This document shows positions 16,428 through 22,406 of a DNA stretch of 27,490 bases, one piece after another. The notes below the pieces were generated by a model that searched no databases, was not told where the DNA came from, and was given only the letters and a program-made list of their open reading frames with translations. A program made the translations under genes and the position numbers. The stretch's first letter is position 1, and the number at the start of each line of letters is the position of its first letter. The stretch covers positions 1 through 27,490 of the IMG/VR virus record IMGVR_UViG_3300025159_000682. One strand, 5' to 3'. The DNA is from a virus.

Positions 16428-16579
16428 ACACAATGAGCCTCACATCGCCAACAGTCAAGGCAGATTGATAAGTTGGAACATTGATGACCGGCTTGACGAC
16501 CGGCACCACCGTCTCGCGAGCGACCTACCACTATGACTTTTGAACAGATCGGGTGTTTTGAACATCTTATCCGCCTCAC
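16313..16579 (-). CDS. Possible Cys-rich small protein overlapping the zinc-ribbon gene
   Basis: The GTG at 16579 overlaps the stop of the ribbon-helix-helix gene (GTGA), the coupling seen elsewhere in this operon. The first ~50 residues, outside the overlap, contain HPIC, then HQCSNLSICLDCWRCEAHCVC, a zinc-finger-like cluster. The C-terminal ~38 residues run through the zinc-ribbon gene and are low in complexity. It fills an otherwise empty 145-base gap. It could be real with an out-of-frame overlap, or only its first half may matter. Confidence 0.4.
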   Translation of the reverse strand: MRRIRCSKHPICSKVIVVGRSRDGGAGRQAGHQCSNLSICLDCWRCEAHCVCPMLIQSIAVAALDSEKSAASNAQSAEAAEDTKYSST

Positions 16580-16797
16580 CAGGATACGTCCGGCTTAGGC
16601 AAACCCTGAACAGGTGAGTCCAACCCATGATCTTGCTGAAGGTGACTTGCGGCAGTGCGCTGAAGTTGCTCAACGTGATGCCGAATCATTGCACGAAGGC
16701 CGCGGTTCAGACCAAGTGCGCTGTAAAACTCCTTAAGACGTTCGTAGTCGGAGTGGTAAATGCGCACGGTAATCTTGATAGTCTTCTCCTTACTCAT
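16576..16797 (-). CDS. Probable ribbon-helix-helix DNA-binding protein
   Basis: This 73-residue protein has an N-terminal half reading as a beta strand (KTIKITVRIY) followed by two helices (HSDYERLKEFYSALG and NRGLRAMIRHHVEQL). That is the arrangement of Arc/CopG-type ribbon-helix-helix regulators, which bind DNA as dimers through the strand. The C-terminal tail is Gln/Pro-rich and probably disordered. The gene starts 3 bases after the membrane micropeptide gene and ends by overlapping a possible Cys-rich frame. It is the most likely transcription regulator in this operon. The fold call is by pattern; there is no target site evidence. Confidence 0.5.
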   Translation of the reverse strand: MSKEKTIKITVRIYHSDYERLKEFYSALGLNRGLRAMIRHHVEQLQRTAASHLQQDHGLDSPVQGLPKPDVSW

Positions 16798-16800
16798 GGC

Positions 16801-16881
16801 TTATTTTCTACCCCCAAATAGTTGAACGAGCCACTCGTACAGAATAACCAACACGGTGAAGAAAATTACGTCGCCGATCAT
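16801..16881 (-). CDS. 26-residue single-pass membrane micropeptide
   Basis: MIGDVIFFTVLVILYEWLVQ then LFGGRK. Residues 4-21 are hydrophobic and the tail is basic, so a membrane helix with a cytoplasmic C-terminus is expected. The ATG overlaps the stop of the 50-residue frame upstream (ATGA at 16878-16881), and AGGTGG lies 8 bases before it. It could be a holin-like or superinfection-exclusion peptide, but size alone cannot distinguish these. It is too short for routine gene finders. Confidence 0.5.
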   Translation of the reverse strand: MIGDVIFFTVLVILYEWLVQLFGGRK

Positions 16882-17030
16882 GATCGCCACCACCTGCGCA
16901 CGATGCCGCCACAGCCGCGCAGGCAGAGTCCTCCCGGCCAACCATCGTGCCGGCCGACGACGCAGCGCGGGTCGCAGTAGCGGAGCCGGCCGAAGAGGTT
17001 CACCGCGGCGCCAAGCACGCGGCCGATCAT
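16878..17030 (-). CDS. 50-residue Cys/Gly/Arg-rich small protein
   Basis: Both ends are coupled: its ATG overlaps the stop of the 30-residue membrane peptide upstream and its stop overlaps the ATG of the 26-residue peptide downstream (ATGA at both junctions). The sequence starts MIGRVLGAAVNLFGRL, then RYCDPRCVVGRHDGWPGG and LCLRGCGGIVRRWWRS. Four Cys plus a His could hold zinc. The N-terminus is amphipathic. No ribosome-binding site of its own is visible, so it depends on coupling. No family is recognised. Confidence 0.4.
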   Translation of the reverse strand: MIGRVLGAAVNLFGRLRYCDPRCVVGRHDGWPGGLCLRGCGGIVRRWWRS

Positions 17031-17119
17031 GGCTGCACAAGAGCTGCGACGAGCGCAGCAATGGCAGACACCGTGCAGATCGTGATCCAGATCAAGAAGA
17101 ACCAGCTCCAATATGTCAT
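17027..17119 (-). CDS. 30-residue membrane micropeptide
   Basis: MTYWSWFFLIWITICTVSAI then AALVAALVQP. It is almost wholly hydrophobic, with aromatic residues at the N-terminal side, so one membrane helix is expected. AAAGGA precedes the ATG by 6 bases. The stop overlaps the ATG of the 50-residue frame (ATGA). It lies about 740 bases downstream of the endolysin in the same operon, so a holin or holin-like role is possible, though at 30 residues it is shorter than known holins. Confidence 0.5.
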   Translation of the reverse strand: MTYWSWFFLIWITICTVSAIAALVAALVQP

Positions 17120-17145
17120 GGTTTTTCCTTTCGCGGCGTCTGTCA

Positions 17146-17391
17146 TCAAGAATCCAGGTCGGCGATAGGCGGACTCTCCGCACGTCGCTCCATTACATCA
17201 GCGTACTCGCGCAGCATCCTTGCCACATCGGCACGCTCGCCGTTGGAGACGTGCGTCAAGAAGCCAGGCTCCCAGGTGAAAAGCATCACGCAGAAGCCGA
17301 CGCGCCCGCGCAGATCGGTCTCATTGACCCCAGCACCGATCCACGTAGTCATGCTCCACTTCGCAGTAGTCACGCTCCACTTCGCACTCAT
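17146..17391 (-). CDS. Small conserved-looking phage protein with HVSN motif
   Basis: This frame encodes 81 residues. The N-terminus (AKWSVTTAKWSMTTW) contains a short repeat, AKWSxTT. The core (RVGFCVMLFTWEPGFLTHVSNGERADVARMLREYADVMERR) resembles small proteins of unknown function in phages and bacteria that contain a YVSN-type motif before a helix. The ATG overlaps the stop of the 58-residue gene upstream (ATGA). I infer a cytosolic protein; the role is not known. Confidence 0.6.
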   Translation of the reverse strand: MSAKWSVTTAKWSMTTWIGAGVNETDLRGRVGFCVMLFTWEPGFLTHVSNGERADVARMLREYADVMERRAESPPIADLDS

Positions 17392-17564
17392 GGCTCCAGC
17401 CCCGCTTCGTAGCGGCGGTACTCGGCGACACGGAACTTCTCTGCGCCCAGCGCGCAGTGGATGCTGATGCGCTTCTCGTCTTCGGTGTTGCAACGAGAAG
17501 GGAAACACCGGCTCATCGGGTACCAATGCTCAAGACTGCCGTACTGCATCCTTTCTAGGCTCAT
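17388..17564 (-). CDS. 58-residue small protein
   Basis: MSLERMQYGSLEHWYPMSRC at the start, then three further features: two more Cys (in SRCN and IHCALG), a charged middle, and a helical end with KFRVAEYRRYEAGLEP. Ribosome-binding site GAGGAG lies 9 bases before the ATG, overlapping the previous gene's stop region. The stop overlaps the next ATG. It is an unrecognised family, but coupling on both sides supports a real gene. Confidence 0.5.
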   Translation of the reverse strand: MSLERMQYGSLEHWYPMSRCFPSRCNTEDEKRISIHCALGAEKFRVAEYRRYEAGLEP

Positions 17565-17570
17565 GCCTCA

Positions 17571-17855
17571 TCACTCCTCTAAGCCCGCAAGCTGCCGGCG
17601 CAGGCGAACTATTTGGTCCAGGCTCGGAACTGGGTTGCTCGCTGCGCTTCGATTCCCCACTCCATCCTCCACGACGGCAGTATAAATAGCGCCTGGTGTC
17701 CTTTGAATGGTCCACAAGGTAAGCCCATTAGGGACCTCAGGAGCACAGCCCACCTCTACGCCATCTTTCAACAAGCACACGCGAGCCACATCCGCATCGG
17801 CCGGAGCAATGGTCACACAAGTCAAGATAGATGCCAGCAAAACTGGCGCCATCAT
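17571..17855 (-). CDS. Small exported protein downstream of the endolysin
   Basis: This 94-residue protein has a clear signal peptide (MMAPVLLASILTCVTIAPADA, cleavage after ADA likely). A mature domain follows with two Cys (RVCLLKDGVEVGC) that could form a disulfide. The TLWTIQRTPGAIYTAVVEDGVGNRSAASNPV stretch has a fibronectin-III-like pattern. A C-terminal helix ends LRRQLAGLEE. It begins 1 base after the endolysin stop, with AGGGAG at 9 bases. A spanin-like or periplasmic accessory lysis role is possible, but there is no lipobox with the usual residue before Cys (ILTC has Thr), so an o-spanin call is not supported. Confidence 0.6.
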   Translation of the reverse strand: MMAPVLLASILTCVTIAPADADVARVCLLKDGVEVGCAPEVPNGLTLWTIQRTPGAIYTAVVEDGVGNRSAASNPVPSLDQIVRLRRQLAGLEE

Positions 17856-17856
17856 G

Positions 17857-18210
17857 TCATTTCACTCCCTGATGTTCGACAGAAAAGTGTCGGCCATCAG
17901 GTCTGTTTATAAAATCTCCACCCCATCGACACAGCGGGTGTTGAGCCTTCCACCATTCCCCGAGTTTGACATAATCGTCGGAATTTTGCAACCACCTTTC
18001 ATCCTCGTACAGATCTAAATCAATTGCGAGCCTTAGAGTATGAAGGCTCTTGGCAATACCAACTCCTGCAGCAGCATTCGCATCAGCCTCCGCTTGGCTG
18101 CGGCCCACTTGATCTATGGCACACTCGTAACCGAATTCAAAGGCTTTCAGGACTAATCTTGCGGCCATGTTGCTAAACATCACCCGTTTCTGGCGCAGCG
18201 TTAGCGGCAT
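17857..18210 (-). CDS. Endolysin: M15-family peptidase (T5 endolysin type)
   Basis: This 117-residue protein carries the complete M15 metal site: SLHTLRLAIDL gives zinc ligands His57 and Asp64 (H-x6-D). PDGRHFS gives the catalytic Asp105 and the third ligand His108 (D-x2-H). The spacing is as in T5 endolysin, an L-alanyl-D-glutamate peptidase that cuts the peptide stem of peptidoglycan. A WGGDF segment between them is also typical. It is compact and has no cell-wall-binding domain, as in phages of Gram-negative hosts. No signal peptide is visible, so a holin is needed. ATG 18210 is chosen because GGGGAG lies 6 bases before it; ATG 18216 abuts that site. The neighbouring exported protein and membrane micropeptides could be lysis partners. 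Confidence 0.82.
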   Translation of the reverse strand: MPLTLRQKRVMFSNMAARLVLKAFEFGYECAIDQVGRSQAEADANAAAGVGIAKSLHTLRLAIDLDLYEDERWLQNSDDYVKLGEWWKAQHPLCRWGGDFINRPDGRHFSVEHQGVK

Positions 18211-18433
18211 CTTCATCTCCCCTCACCTTCTTGATGATCCACACCTCATTCTTGTCGCGGGGCGAGATTCTCAACATGAGATCTTTGAACTCCGTGCGGG
18301 TCTGTCTCACAACGTAGAGTTTGCGCCGAAGTGCATCTCCATTGTTACACTTGACACGCTTTCCCCACTTTGCAGCAAGCGCCTCTTCGAGTAAGCGCTC
18401 AAGTTCCCTACTAGAGGCATTGATGTAGGGCAC
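18173..18433 (-). CDS. Small basic phage protein of unknown function
   Basis: This 86-residue protein starts at a GTG that overlaps the previous stop by one base (TAGTG). It has a helical N-terminus (NASSRELERLLEEALAAKWG), then RRKLYVVRQTRTEFKDLMLR and VWIIKKVRGD, a charged alternating pattern often seen in small phage proteins. The C-terminus overlaps the endolysin start by 38 bases. No family is recognised with confidence. The long open frame upstream of the GTG only shadows the next gene. Confidence 0.55.
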   Translation of the reverse strand: MPYINASSRELERLLEEALAAKWGKRVKCNNGDALRRKLYVVRQTRTEFKDLMLRISPRDKNEVWIIKKVRGDEDAANAAPETGDV

Positions 18434-18909
18434 TAATTCAATTCTTTCGCGAGGATGTGGGCCGACAAAGAAGTGGCGGCGGTCGGGTGCACTACCCCGA
18501 AGATTTGGCCAGGCTGCAAGACAATCCCGGTGTTTGCCCATAGAGAGGAGGCGGGCCCGATGAGCAAATCGCTTACAGCAATGTCGGCCACTGGAATGTC
18601 GTAGCGCCCAATATAAAACGATGGATTTCCAAGCATCTGCACGTTCACTCCACCAATGCCAGCTCCGAATACCCCGTTTCCTCCTTCCCCTACACCTCCC
18701 CAATTGAAAACGTTAGCCTGGTTGGCCAAATCGGAATTTGCAAAAATGAGGCGCGGAGCGCCACTAGTTTCGTTTTGGAAGTTGAGAATATACACTGGGC
18801 GCTTTCGGGCCAAAATTCGTATAACTGAGCACCTAGCAGCGACGGCTGTATAGACTATTCTCGCTGCAGCAATGTGTCCCAAGGCAAACATGTGGTCAAA
18901 ACCTGACAT
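18433..18909 (-). CDS. Probable minor virion or head-tail surface protein
   Basis: This protein has about 158 residues. After a hydrophobic helix (HIAAARIVYTAVAA) it becomes beta-rich, with a Gly/Asn-rich middle (NWGGVGEGGNGVFGAGIGG) and a C-terminal end PGQIFGVVHPTAATSLSAHILAKEL. That end is the pattern of small phage virion proteins that give a beta-sandwich with a late V-L-L strand. ATG 18909 is placed 9 bases after AAGGA; ATG 18915 is only 3 bases away. It lies next to the exported beta-helix protein, so a host-surface function is plausible. This is an inference only. Confidence 0.45.
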   Translation of the reverse strand: MSGFDHMFALGHIAAARIVYTAVAARCSVIRILARKRPVYILNFQNETSGAPRLIFANSDLANQANVFNWGGVGEGGNGVFGAGIGGVNVQMLGNPSFYIGRYDIPVADIAVSDLLIGPASSLWANTGIVLQPGQIFGVVHPTAATSLSAHILAKELN

Positions 18910-18937
18910 TTTCATTCTTCCTTATGGTTTGGTTACT

Positions 18938-20740
18938 TTACAAAGCGGTCCAGGTTGTACCGTCGCAGCGGCACAAGACCTCGAAAGCGCCTGTTGTGGT
19001 CGGATTGCAGTCGGTGGCGCTGTCACCGTCGCTGATGGAAAGAATCATCCCTTGATTACCTGACTCACAAGGCACGAGGGACAGATCCTCAAGAAGACCT
19101 CTGGGATAAACGGCGCCTTGATGCGCGACTCGAGATTGATTGCCTATGATTGTTTGCATCGCGAATGACTCGTTTGACCAGCAAAATCCGCTAAACCCGC
19201 CACCTGTGCCCGCATCCGCGACAGGCGTGCCACTGGTACTTGCGAGATCAAACAAGTTACCAGAAAAGATGTTGCGCATACCGTTGTTACCGGCAGCGTC
19301 TATTGGCGAGAGCGTAGCTGGATTGTCGAGCACGATTGGGCACAAAAATCCTCCACCCGTTTGCCCCTCAAAGTTTGCAGGTACCCAGCGGTGCCAGATA
19401 TTGTTGGCTATTACGTTGCCACTGTTGCAGTTGCCAGTACTGCCGTCTGGGTACTCACAAGTAACACCAGTGTTCGTGAAATTTATGCCCCGAGAGATGC
19501 AGTAGCTGCGATCGTCACAAGAGAATACGTTGTTGGCGATGTTAGCGAAGTTGTAGCCTTGTATTTCAATTTGCGTTCCACTACGGTCGCATGTTGCATC
19601 GCCGGTTCCGCTACCTGTGCAACAGTCAAATGGCTCATTGAGGGCCGTACAGCACATGTGGTTAGGGTTGGTAAGGATACAACCTCTCGCTGTCGTGCGG
19701 GCTCCGTTACCGATCCAGGTATTTCCGGTAAGCTGGAGGTATGCACCCGCCTCAAGATCTCTCTGCCCGCCGGCCATTGGCAGCAGCAAAACGCCCCAGA
19801 AATCTCCAGACAACCCTTTCATGGAGAAGGTGTTGTTGGTGGCGCGAACTCCATCGGCCAGATACTTTACGAACATTCCTTTAGTTGTGGGTCTAAGCGA
19901 AGGATCTTCCTCGGTTGGTGAAAAGATCATCGAACCAGAGACCCAACAGTCCTTGCAGAAATGAAACTCAAGACCTCTTCCAGATCCGGCCACCTTACAA
20001 TTGGTGAGCCAGACGCGGCGCGATGGGTAGTCTCCGCCATTGGTGACTCCCCTCCACTCATCACCGTTTACCCAAATGGCGCGGCAGATTTGGCCGTTGA
20101 TCTCTGAATAATCGCCGTGAAGATCGTCGCAGGTGATTTGACTAGTAATAATCTGAACATCTTCCGCCTCTTGAATCTTAAGGGTGGCGGTGAGGGCCTG
20201 ATCGTCACAGAGGTCTGTTGTTGGGTTGCACAGATCATGCATTGCTATAGTCATGTTGTGAAAGAGGATGTTGCTGGAAGGTACAGGCCCTCCAACAGCA
20301 TCATCATCCCGTCCGTAGACGCGAATCATAGACATTCTGAATGGCGTTGCGAAGTCCTTAGAATTGTAGCTCCACTCAAGTATCGTTCTGTCGTATCCTG
20401 CACCTGCGAAGAAGATATCTGATCGCTCAAAGATTTCAAAACATCCCTGATCTGTGCTCATCGTGCCTGGAGTACATGTGAAGGTGAAGGTGCCGGATGG
20501 AATCATCACGAGGCAGCCGTTAGTGCAGGTAGCGCTCGCAATCACCTCAGCCAAACCGCTCGTTGTTGAACTGGGATACTGGCTAGGAATGAGCGTTACG
20601 CGCTGGATGCTAGAGTTGTTGATGTATGACTCTAGCGTAACGCCAGAATCTAAGATGATGCGCTTGTCGTCTATGGTAATTTGTGCGCTGGCCAACTGCG
20701 CGAAGAGCGCAAAAATCCCAACCAACACTGCGATTCTCAT
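18938..20740 (-). CDS. Exported cysteine-rich parallel beta-helix (pectate-lyase-like) protein
   Basis: This 600-residue protein has a signal peptide (MRIAVLVGIFALFAQLASA, cleavage before QIT). The body shows repeats with NN, GN and N-T-x-W-x-GN steps (VRATNNTFSMKG, LQLTGNTWIGNG, IANNVFS, VIANNIW, NIFSGNLFD), the pattern of right-handed beta-helix tailspikes and polysaccharide lyases. About 27 cysteines occur, several paired (CC), mostly in the second half, so disulfides in an oxidising compartment are likely. The end (CRCDGTTWTAL) resembles tail-fibre tips. The longer open frame upstream is rejected because ATG 20740 with AAAGGAAA is at the right distance. Phage spikes normally lack signal peptides, so this could be a secreted enzyme acting on the host envelope. 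No catalytic residues are assigned. Confidence 0.7.
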   Translation of the reverse strand: MRIAVLVGIFALFAQLASAQITIDDKRIILDSGVTLESYINNSSIQRVTLIPSQYPSSTTSGLAEVIASATCTNGCLVMIPSGTFTFTCTPGTMSTDQGCFEIFERSDIFFAGAGYDRTILEWSYNSKDFATPFRMSMIRVYGRDDDAVGGPVPSSNILFHNMTIAMHDLCNPTTDLCDDQALTATLKIQEAEDVQIITSQITCDDLHGDYSEINGQICRAIWVNGDEWRGVTNGGDYPSRRVWLTNCKVAGSGRGLEFHFCKDCWVSGSMIFSPTEEDPSLRPTTKGMFVKYLADGVRATNNTFSMKGLSGDFWGVLLLPMAGGQRDLEAGAYLQLTGNTWIGNGARTTARGCILTNPNHMCCTALNEPFDCCTGSGTGDATCDRSGTQIEIQGYNFANIANNVFSCDDRSYCISRGINFTNTGVTCEYPDGSTGNCNSGNVIANNIWHRWVPANFEGQTGGGFLCPIVLDNPATLSPIDAAGNNGMRNIFSGNLFDLASTSGTPVADAGTGGGFSGFCWSNESFAMQTIIGNQSRVAHQGAVYPRGLLEDLSLVPCESGNQGMILSISDGDSATDCNPTTTGAFEVLCRCDGTTWTAL

Positions 20741-20757
20741 GAAAAAGTTTCCTTTCT

Positions 20758-20973
20758 TTAGGGCTGAAATGGCTCGCCGGTGCAGCCACCACAACCGGCC
20801 GGGTAGGCCGTACACGAGTCTTGAGGGTTGCAGCAAACGTCACCGATGCTGTTGCGACAGCAACAAAGGGGTTGCTCGGGGTCACCAGGATTTCTGCTAG
20901 TAGCTGATATGATTATATAGGCCGAGATGATCCAAACGGAGATAAGAAGGCTGTAAAGTAGAGACGATTTCAT
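20758..20973 (-). CDS. Membrane-anchored Cys-rich small protein
   Basis: This 71-residue protein has a hydrophobic N-terminus (SLLYSLLISVWIISAYIII) that acts as a signal anchor or uncleaved signal. A short domain follows with eight Cys in about 30 residues: LCCC, VCC, SC, and GCGGC. The spacing is that of a disulfide-rich knob. AGAGGG lies 8 bases before the ATG. It precedes the Cys-rich beta-helix gene by 17 bases, so the two are co-expressed and both enter the envelope. No family is recognised. Confidence 0.6.
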   Translation of the reverse strand: MKSSLLYSLLISVWIISAYIIISATSRNPGDPEQPLCCCRNSIGDVCCNPQDSCTAYPAGCGGCTGEPFQP

Positions 20974-21040
20974 CGGTGAATCCCTCTAAAAAATTTCGGC
21001 CGCCCGCTCATCCATTTGGGGCTGGACTTTTGAAGAAAAA

Positions 21041-21094
21041 GCTCGGCCACAGAGGGTGAGTGCCGCATCGTAAGATGCTCCTCTGTGGCCGAGC
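21041..21094 (-). terminator. Strong leftward intrinsic terminator
   Basis: A perfect 15-bp stem (gctcggccacagagg with its complement) encloses a 24-base loop. The loop holds a second small hairpin (gcatc-gtaa-gatgc). In the leftward direction it is followed by TTTTTCTTC. It lies downstream of the 164-residue gene and upstream of the Cys-rich gene, so it separates two transcription units. Confidence 0.8.
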
Positions 21095-21155
21095 AGTTTG
21101 GGAAAAAAGACCGTTTGGCTCCCGCGGGTTATCGAAGCCTTCGGGGGAACGGTCG

Positions 21156-21199
21156 GCTCCCCGCTCAATTCCTTCGGTCAGCTCCCCGCTCAATTCCTT
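21156..21199. repeat. Two-copy direct repeat after the 164-residue gene
   Basis: The 19-base unit gctccccgctcaattcctt occurs at 21156-21174 and 21181-21199, with a period of 25. The right copy overlaps the stop codon of the 164-residue gene. Together they fill the gap before the terminator. Confidence 0.75.
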
Positions 21200-21692
21200 A
21201 GGCGACGGTGCTCTTCATGAAGTCCTTCGCGGCGGCATTCTTCGCCTTGACGATGGTCTCGGCGCGAGCGCGGAGGGACGGGTTCTTCTCGAGGATCTCG
21301 CGCGCGACGGATGCGAGGCGCTCGTTGTCAATGTCCTTGGTCTTGACACCTTGCTGGCGCAGCGCCTTCTTCGCCAGCATCTTGGCGAGGGTGATGGCTT
21401 GAGTCTCGATTGGATCGGCCGACTTGAACCCACCCACGCGAACCCCAAAGTCGTAGCTGATGACGTACTCGTCGAGCTCCTTTTGGAGAACCTGGGGATC
21501 GGCGTTGCCCTTCTCGATCGCCTCCTCGATGACCTTGCGGAAGTTGTTCGAGAGATTCTCGCGGTAGGTCTGGTTCAGCACGTCTGCGTCGTTCTGGCGC
21601 AGACGGTAGCCATCGTAGAAGGGAAGAGAGAATTTCAGAGACACTCCCTTGATAGTGAGCTCACCGACCGGGGCGTCCTGTTGGATTTCCAT
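21198..21692 (-). CDS. Conserved phage protein of unknown function with DPIE segment
   Basis: This 164-residue protein starts with a beta segment (GVSLKFSLPFYDG), then VLNQTYRENLSNNFRKVIEEA, an acidic-basic helix, VRVGGFKSADPIETQAITLA, and a C-terminal helix. From memory, the N-Q-x(5)-N-x3-NN helix, then G-G-x(4)-DP-x-E, recurs in a widespread phage family of unknown function. It is flanked by its own promoter-like region and terminator, so it is a single-gene unit. It shares the DPxE-plus-basic-helix plan with the protein at 26812-27258. Confidence 0.6.
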   Translation of the reverse strand: MEIQQDAPVGELTIKGVSLKFSLPFYDGYRLRQNDADVLNQTYRENLSNNFRKVIEEAIEKGNADPQVLQKELDEYVISYDFGVRVGGFKSADPIETQAITLAKMLAKKALRQQGVKTKDIDNERLASVAREILEKNPSLRARAETIVKAKNAAAKDFMKSTVA

Positions 21693-21751
21693 GACATAGG
21701 CTCCTTTTTGGGGTTGGGTATGGCGCGTTGCGCGCCGTGGGAACGGTTGAG

Positions 21752-21780
21752 ATCATTGCACGGCGGAAATGGAATTGCAA
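21752..21780 (-). promoter_or_regulatory. Candidate promoter for the 164-residue gene
   Basis: Reading leftward, TTGCAA (21780-21775) and AATGAT (21757-21752) are 17 bases apart, each with 4 of 6 matches to the sigma-70 consensus. A GGCGCG-TTG-CGCGCC hairpin (21722-21736) lies in the leader just before the gene. Confidence 0.3.
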
Positions 21781-21787
21781 GCCCTCG

Positions 21788-21818
21788 GTATGGCAGGTTT
21801 TAGCGAAACACGCCATAC
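21788..21818. other. Inverted repeat downstream of the 107-residue gene
   Basis: GTATGGC and GCCATAC enclose a second short stem (GTTT/AAAC) with a TAGCG loop. There is no T-tract, so it may be an mRNA 3'-end structure or an operator for the promoter next to it. Confidence 0.4.
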
Positions 21819-21831
21819 AACAGGGTTGATT

Positions 21832-21885
21832 CACTTGATTTCCTCTTCACTCGATTTCCTCTTCACTCGATTTCCTCTACACTCG
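21832..21885. repeat. 16-bp tandem repeat, about 3.4 copies
   Basis: Copies start at 21832, 21848, 21864 and (partial) 21880, with unit cactcgatttcctctt and one or two changes per copy. Leftward each unit reads GAGGAAATCGAGTGAA. The array begins inside the end of the 107-residue gene and includes its stop codon. Confidence 0.85.
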
Positions 21886-22186
21886 TTGCACCGTGAGGCT
21901 TGTCGGCTTTATATACCTCGACAAACCAGATGTTGGGTTGCGCGCCTGTTGACGAAGTGAAGACGGTGATATAGTCGTAGGGCGATTTCCCACGCAAGGG
22001 GTCGCCGAACGGGCGAGTCTTCCGTGTTTGCTCGCGATCCCTCAGTCGCGCCGCATAAATACGCTGCCGAAACTGCTTCGCCTCCCTCTCTGAACTGAAG
22101 AAGACCCGAACGCCTTTAGGGCTCTCAAGCGCTCGATCAAGAATTGCCTTTGCATCAGCGAGCGACTCGGCCGGTGGTCTACCCAT
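21863..22186 (-). CDS. Small basic protein, conserved-looking
   Basis: This 107-residue protein has an N-terminal ESLADAKAILDRALESPKGVRVFFSSEREA, then KQFRQRIYAARLRDRE, and SPYDYITVFTSS and IWFVEVYKADK, the latter a beta-rich end. I have seen this pattern in small phage proteins that follow zinc-finger genes; it has no known function. GGAGGA precedes the ATG, which overlaps the previous stop by 8 bases. The last codons lie in the tandem repeat. Confidence 0.6.
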   Translation of the reverse strand: MGRPPAESLADAKAILDRALESPKGVRVFFSSEREAKQFRQRIYAARLRDREQTRKTRPFGDPLRGKSPYDYITVFTSSTGAQPNIWFVEVYKADKPHGATSVEEIE

Positions 22187-22406
22187 TTTTCGATCCTCCC
22201 ACAGCTGCAGCTGCGTCTAGCGCCGAACGAAATCGGCTTGACCACTTGCGCTGGTCTGCTGGTTCAGCTCCGTACTCTTTGGCAAAAACCTCTCTCGACT
22301 CCTTGCCGCCTTCGCCGTGGAAGATCCCTTGACACCAGCAGTCACAATCTGGACCCTTAGCGTAGTGACAGGCATCGCCACAAACTCTGATCTTGGACTT
22401 GCTCAT
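22179..22406 (-). CDS. Small Cys-rich protein (C-x3-C...CxCxC type)
   Basis: This 75-residue protein contains VCGDACHYAKGPDCDCWCQG then IFHGEGGKESREVF. The arrangement of five Cys with two His and the HG end is a recurrent small phage zinc module; its function is not known. The ATG overlaps the stop of the UvrD-like helicase gene (ATGA at 22403-22406), so it is coupled to it. Confidence 0.6.
   Translation of the reverse strand: MSKSKIRVCGDACHYAKGPDCDCWCQGIFHGEGGKESREVFAKEYGAEPADQRKWSSRFRSALDAAAAVGGSKNG

Noticed and set aside
21156-21199. Resemblance of GGAATTGA to the conserved 16S rRNA segment
   Set aside because: Only a short match; surrounding bases do not fit rRNA.
21060-21803. 247-residue plus-strand frame
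   Set aside because: Shadow of the 164-residue gene and of the terminator; Leu/Arg/Asp-rich low-complexity translation.
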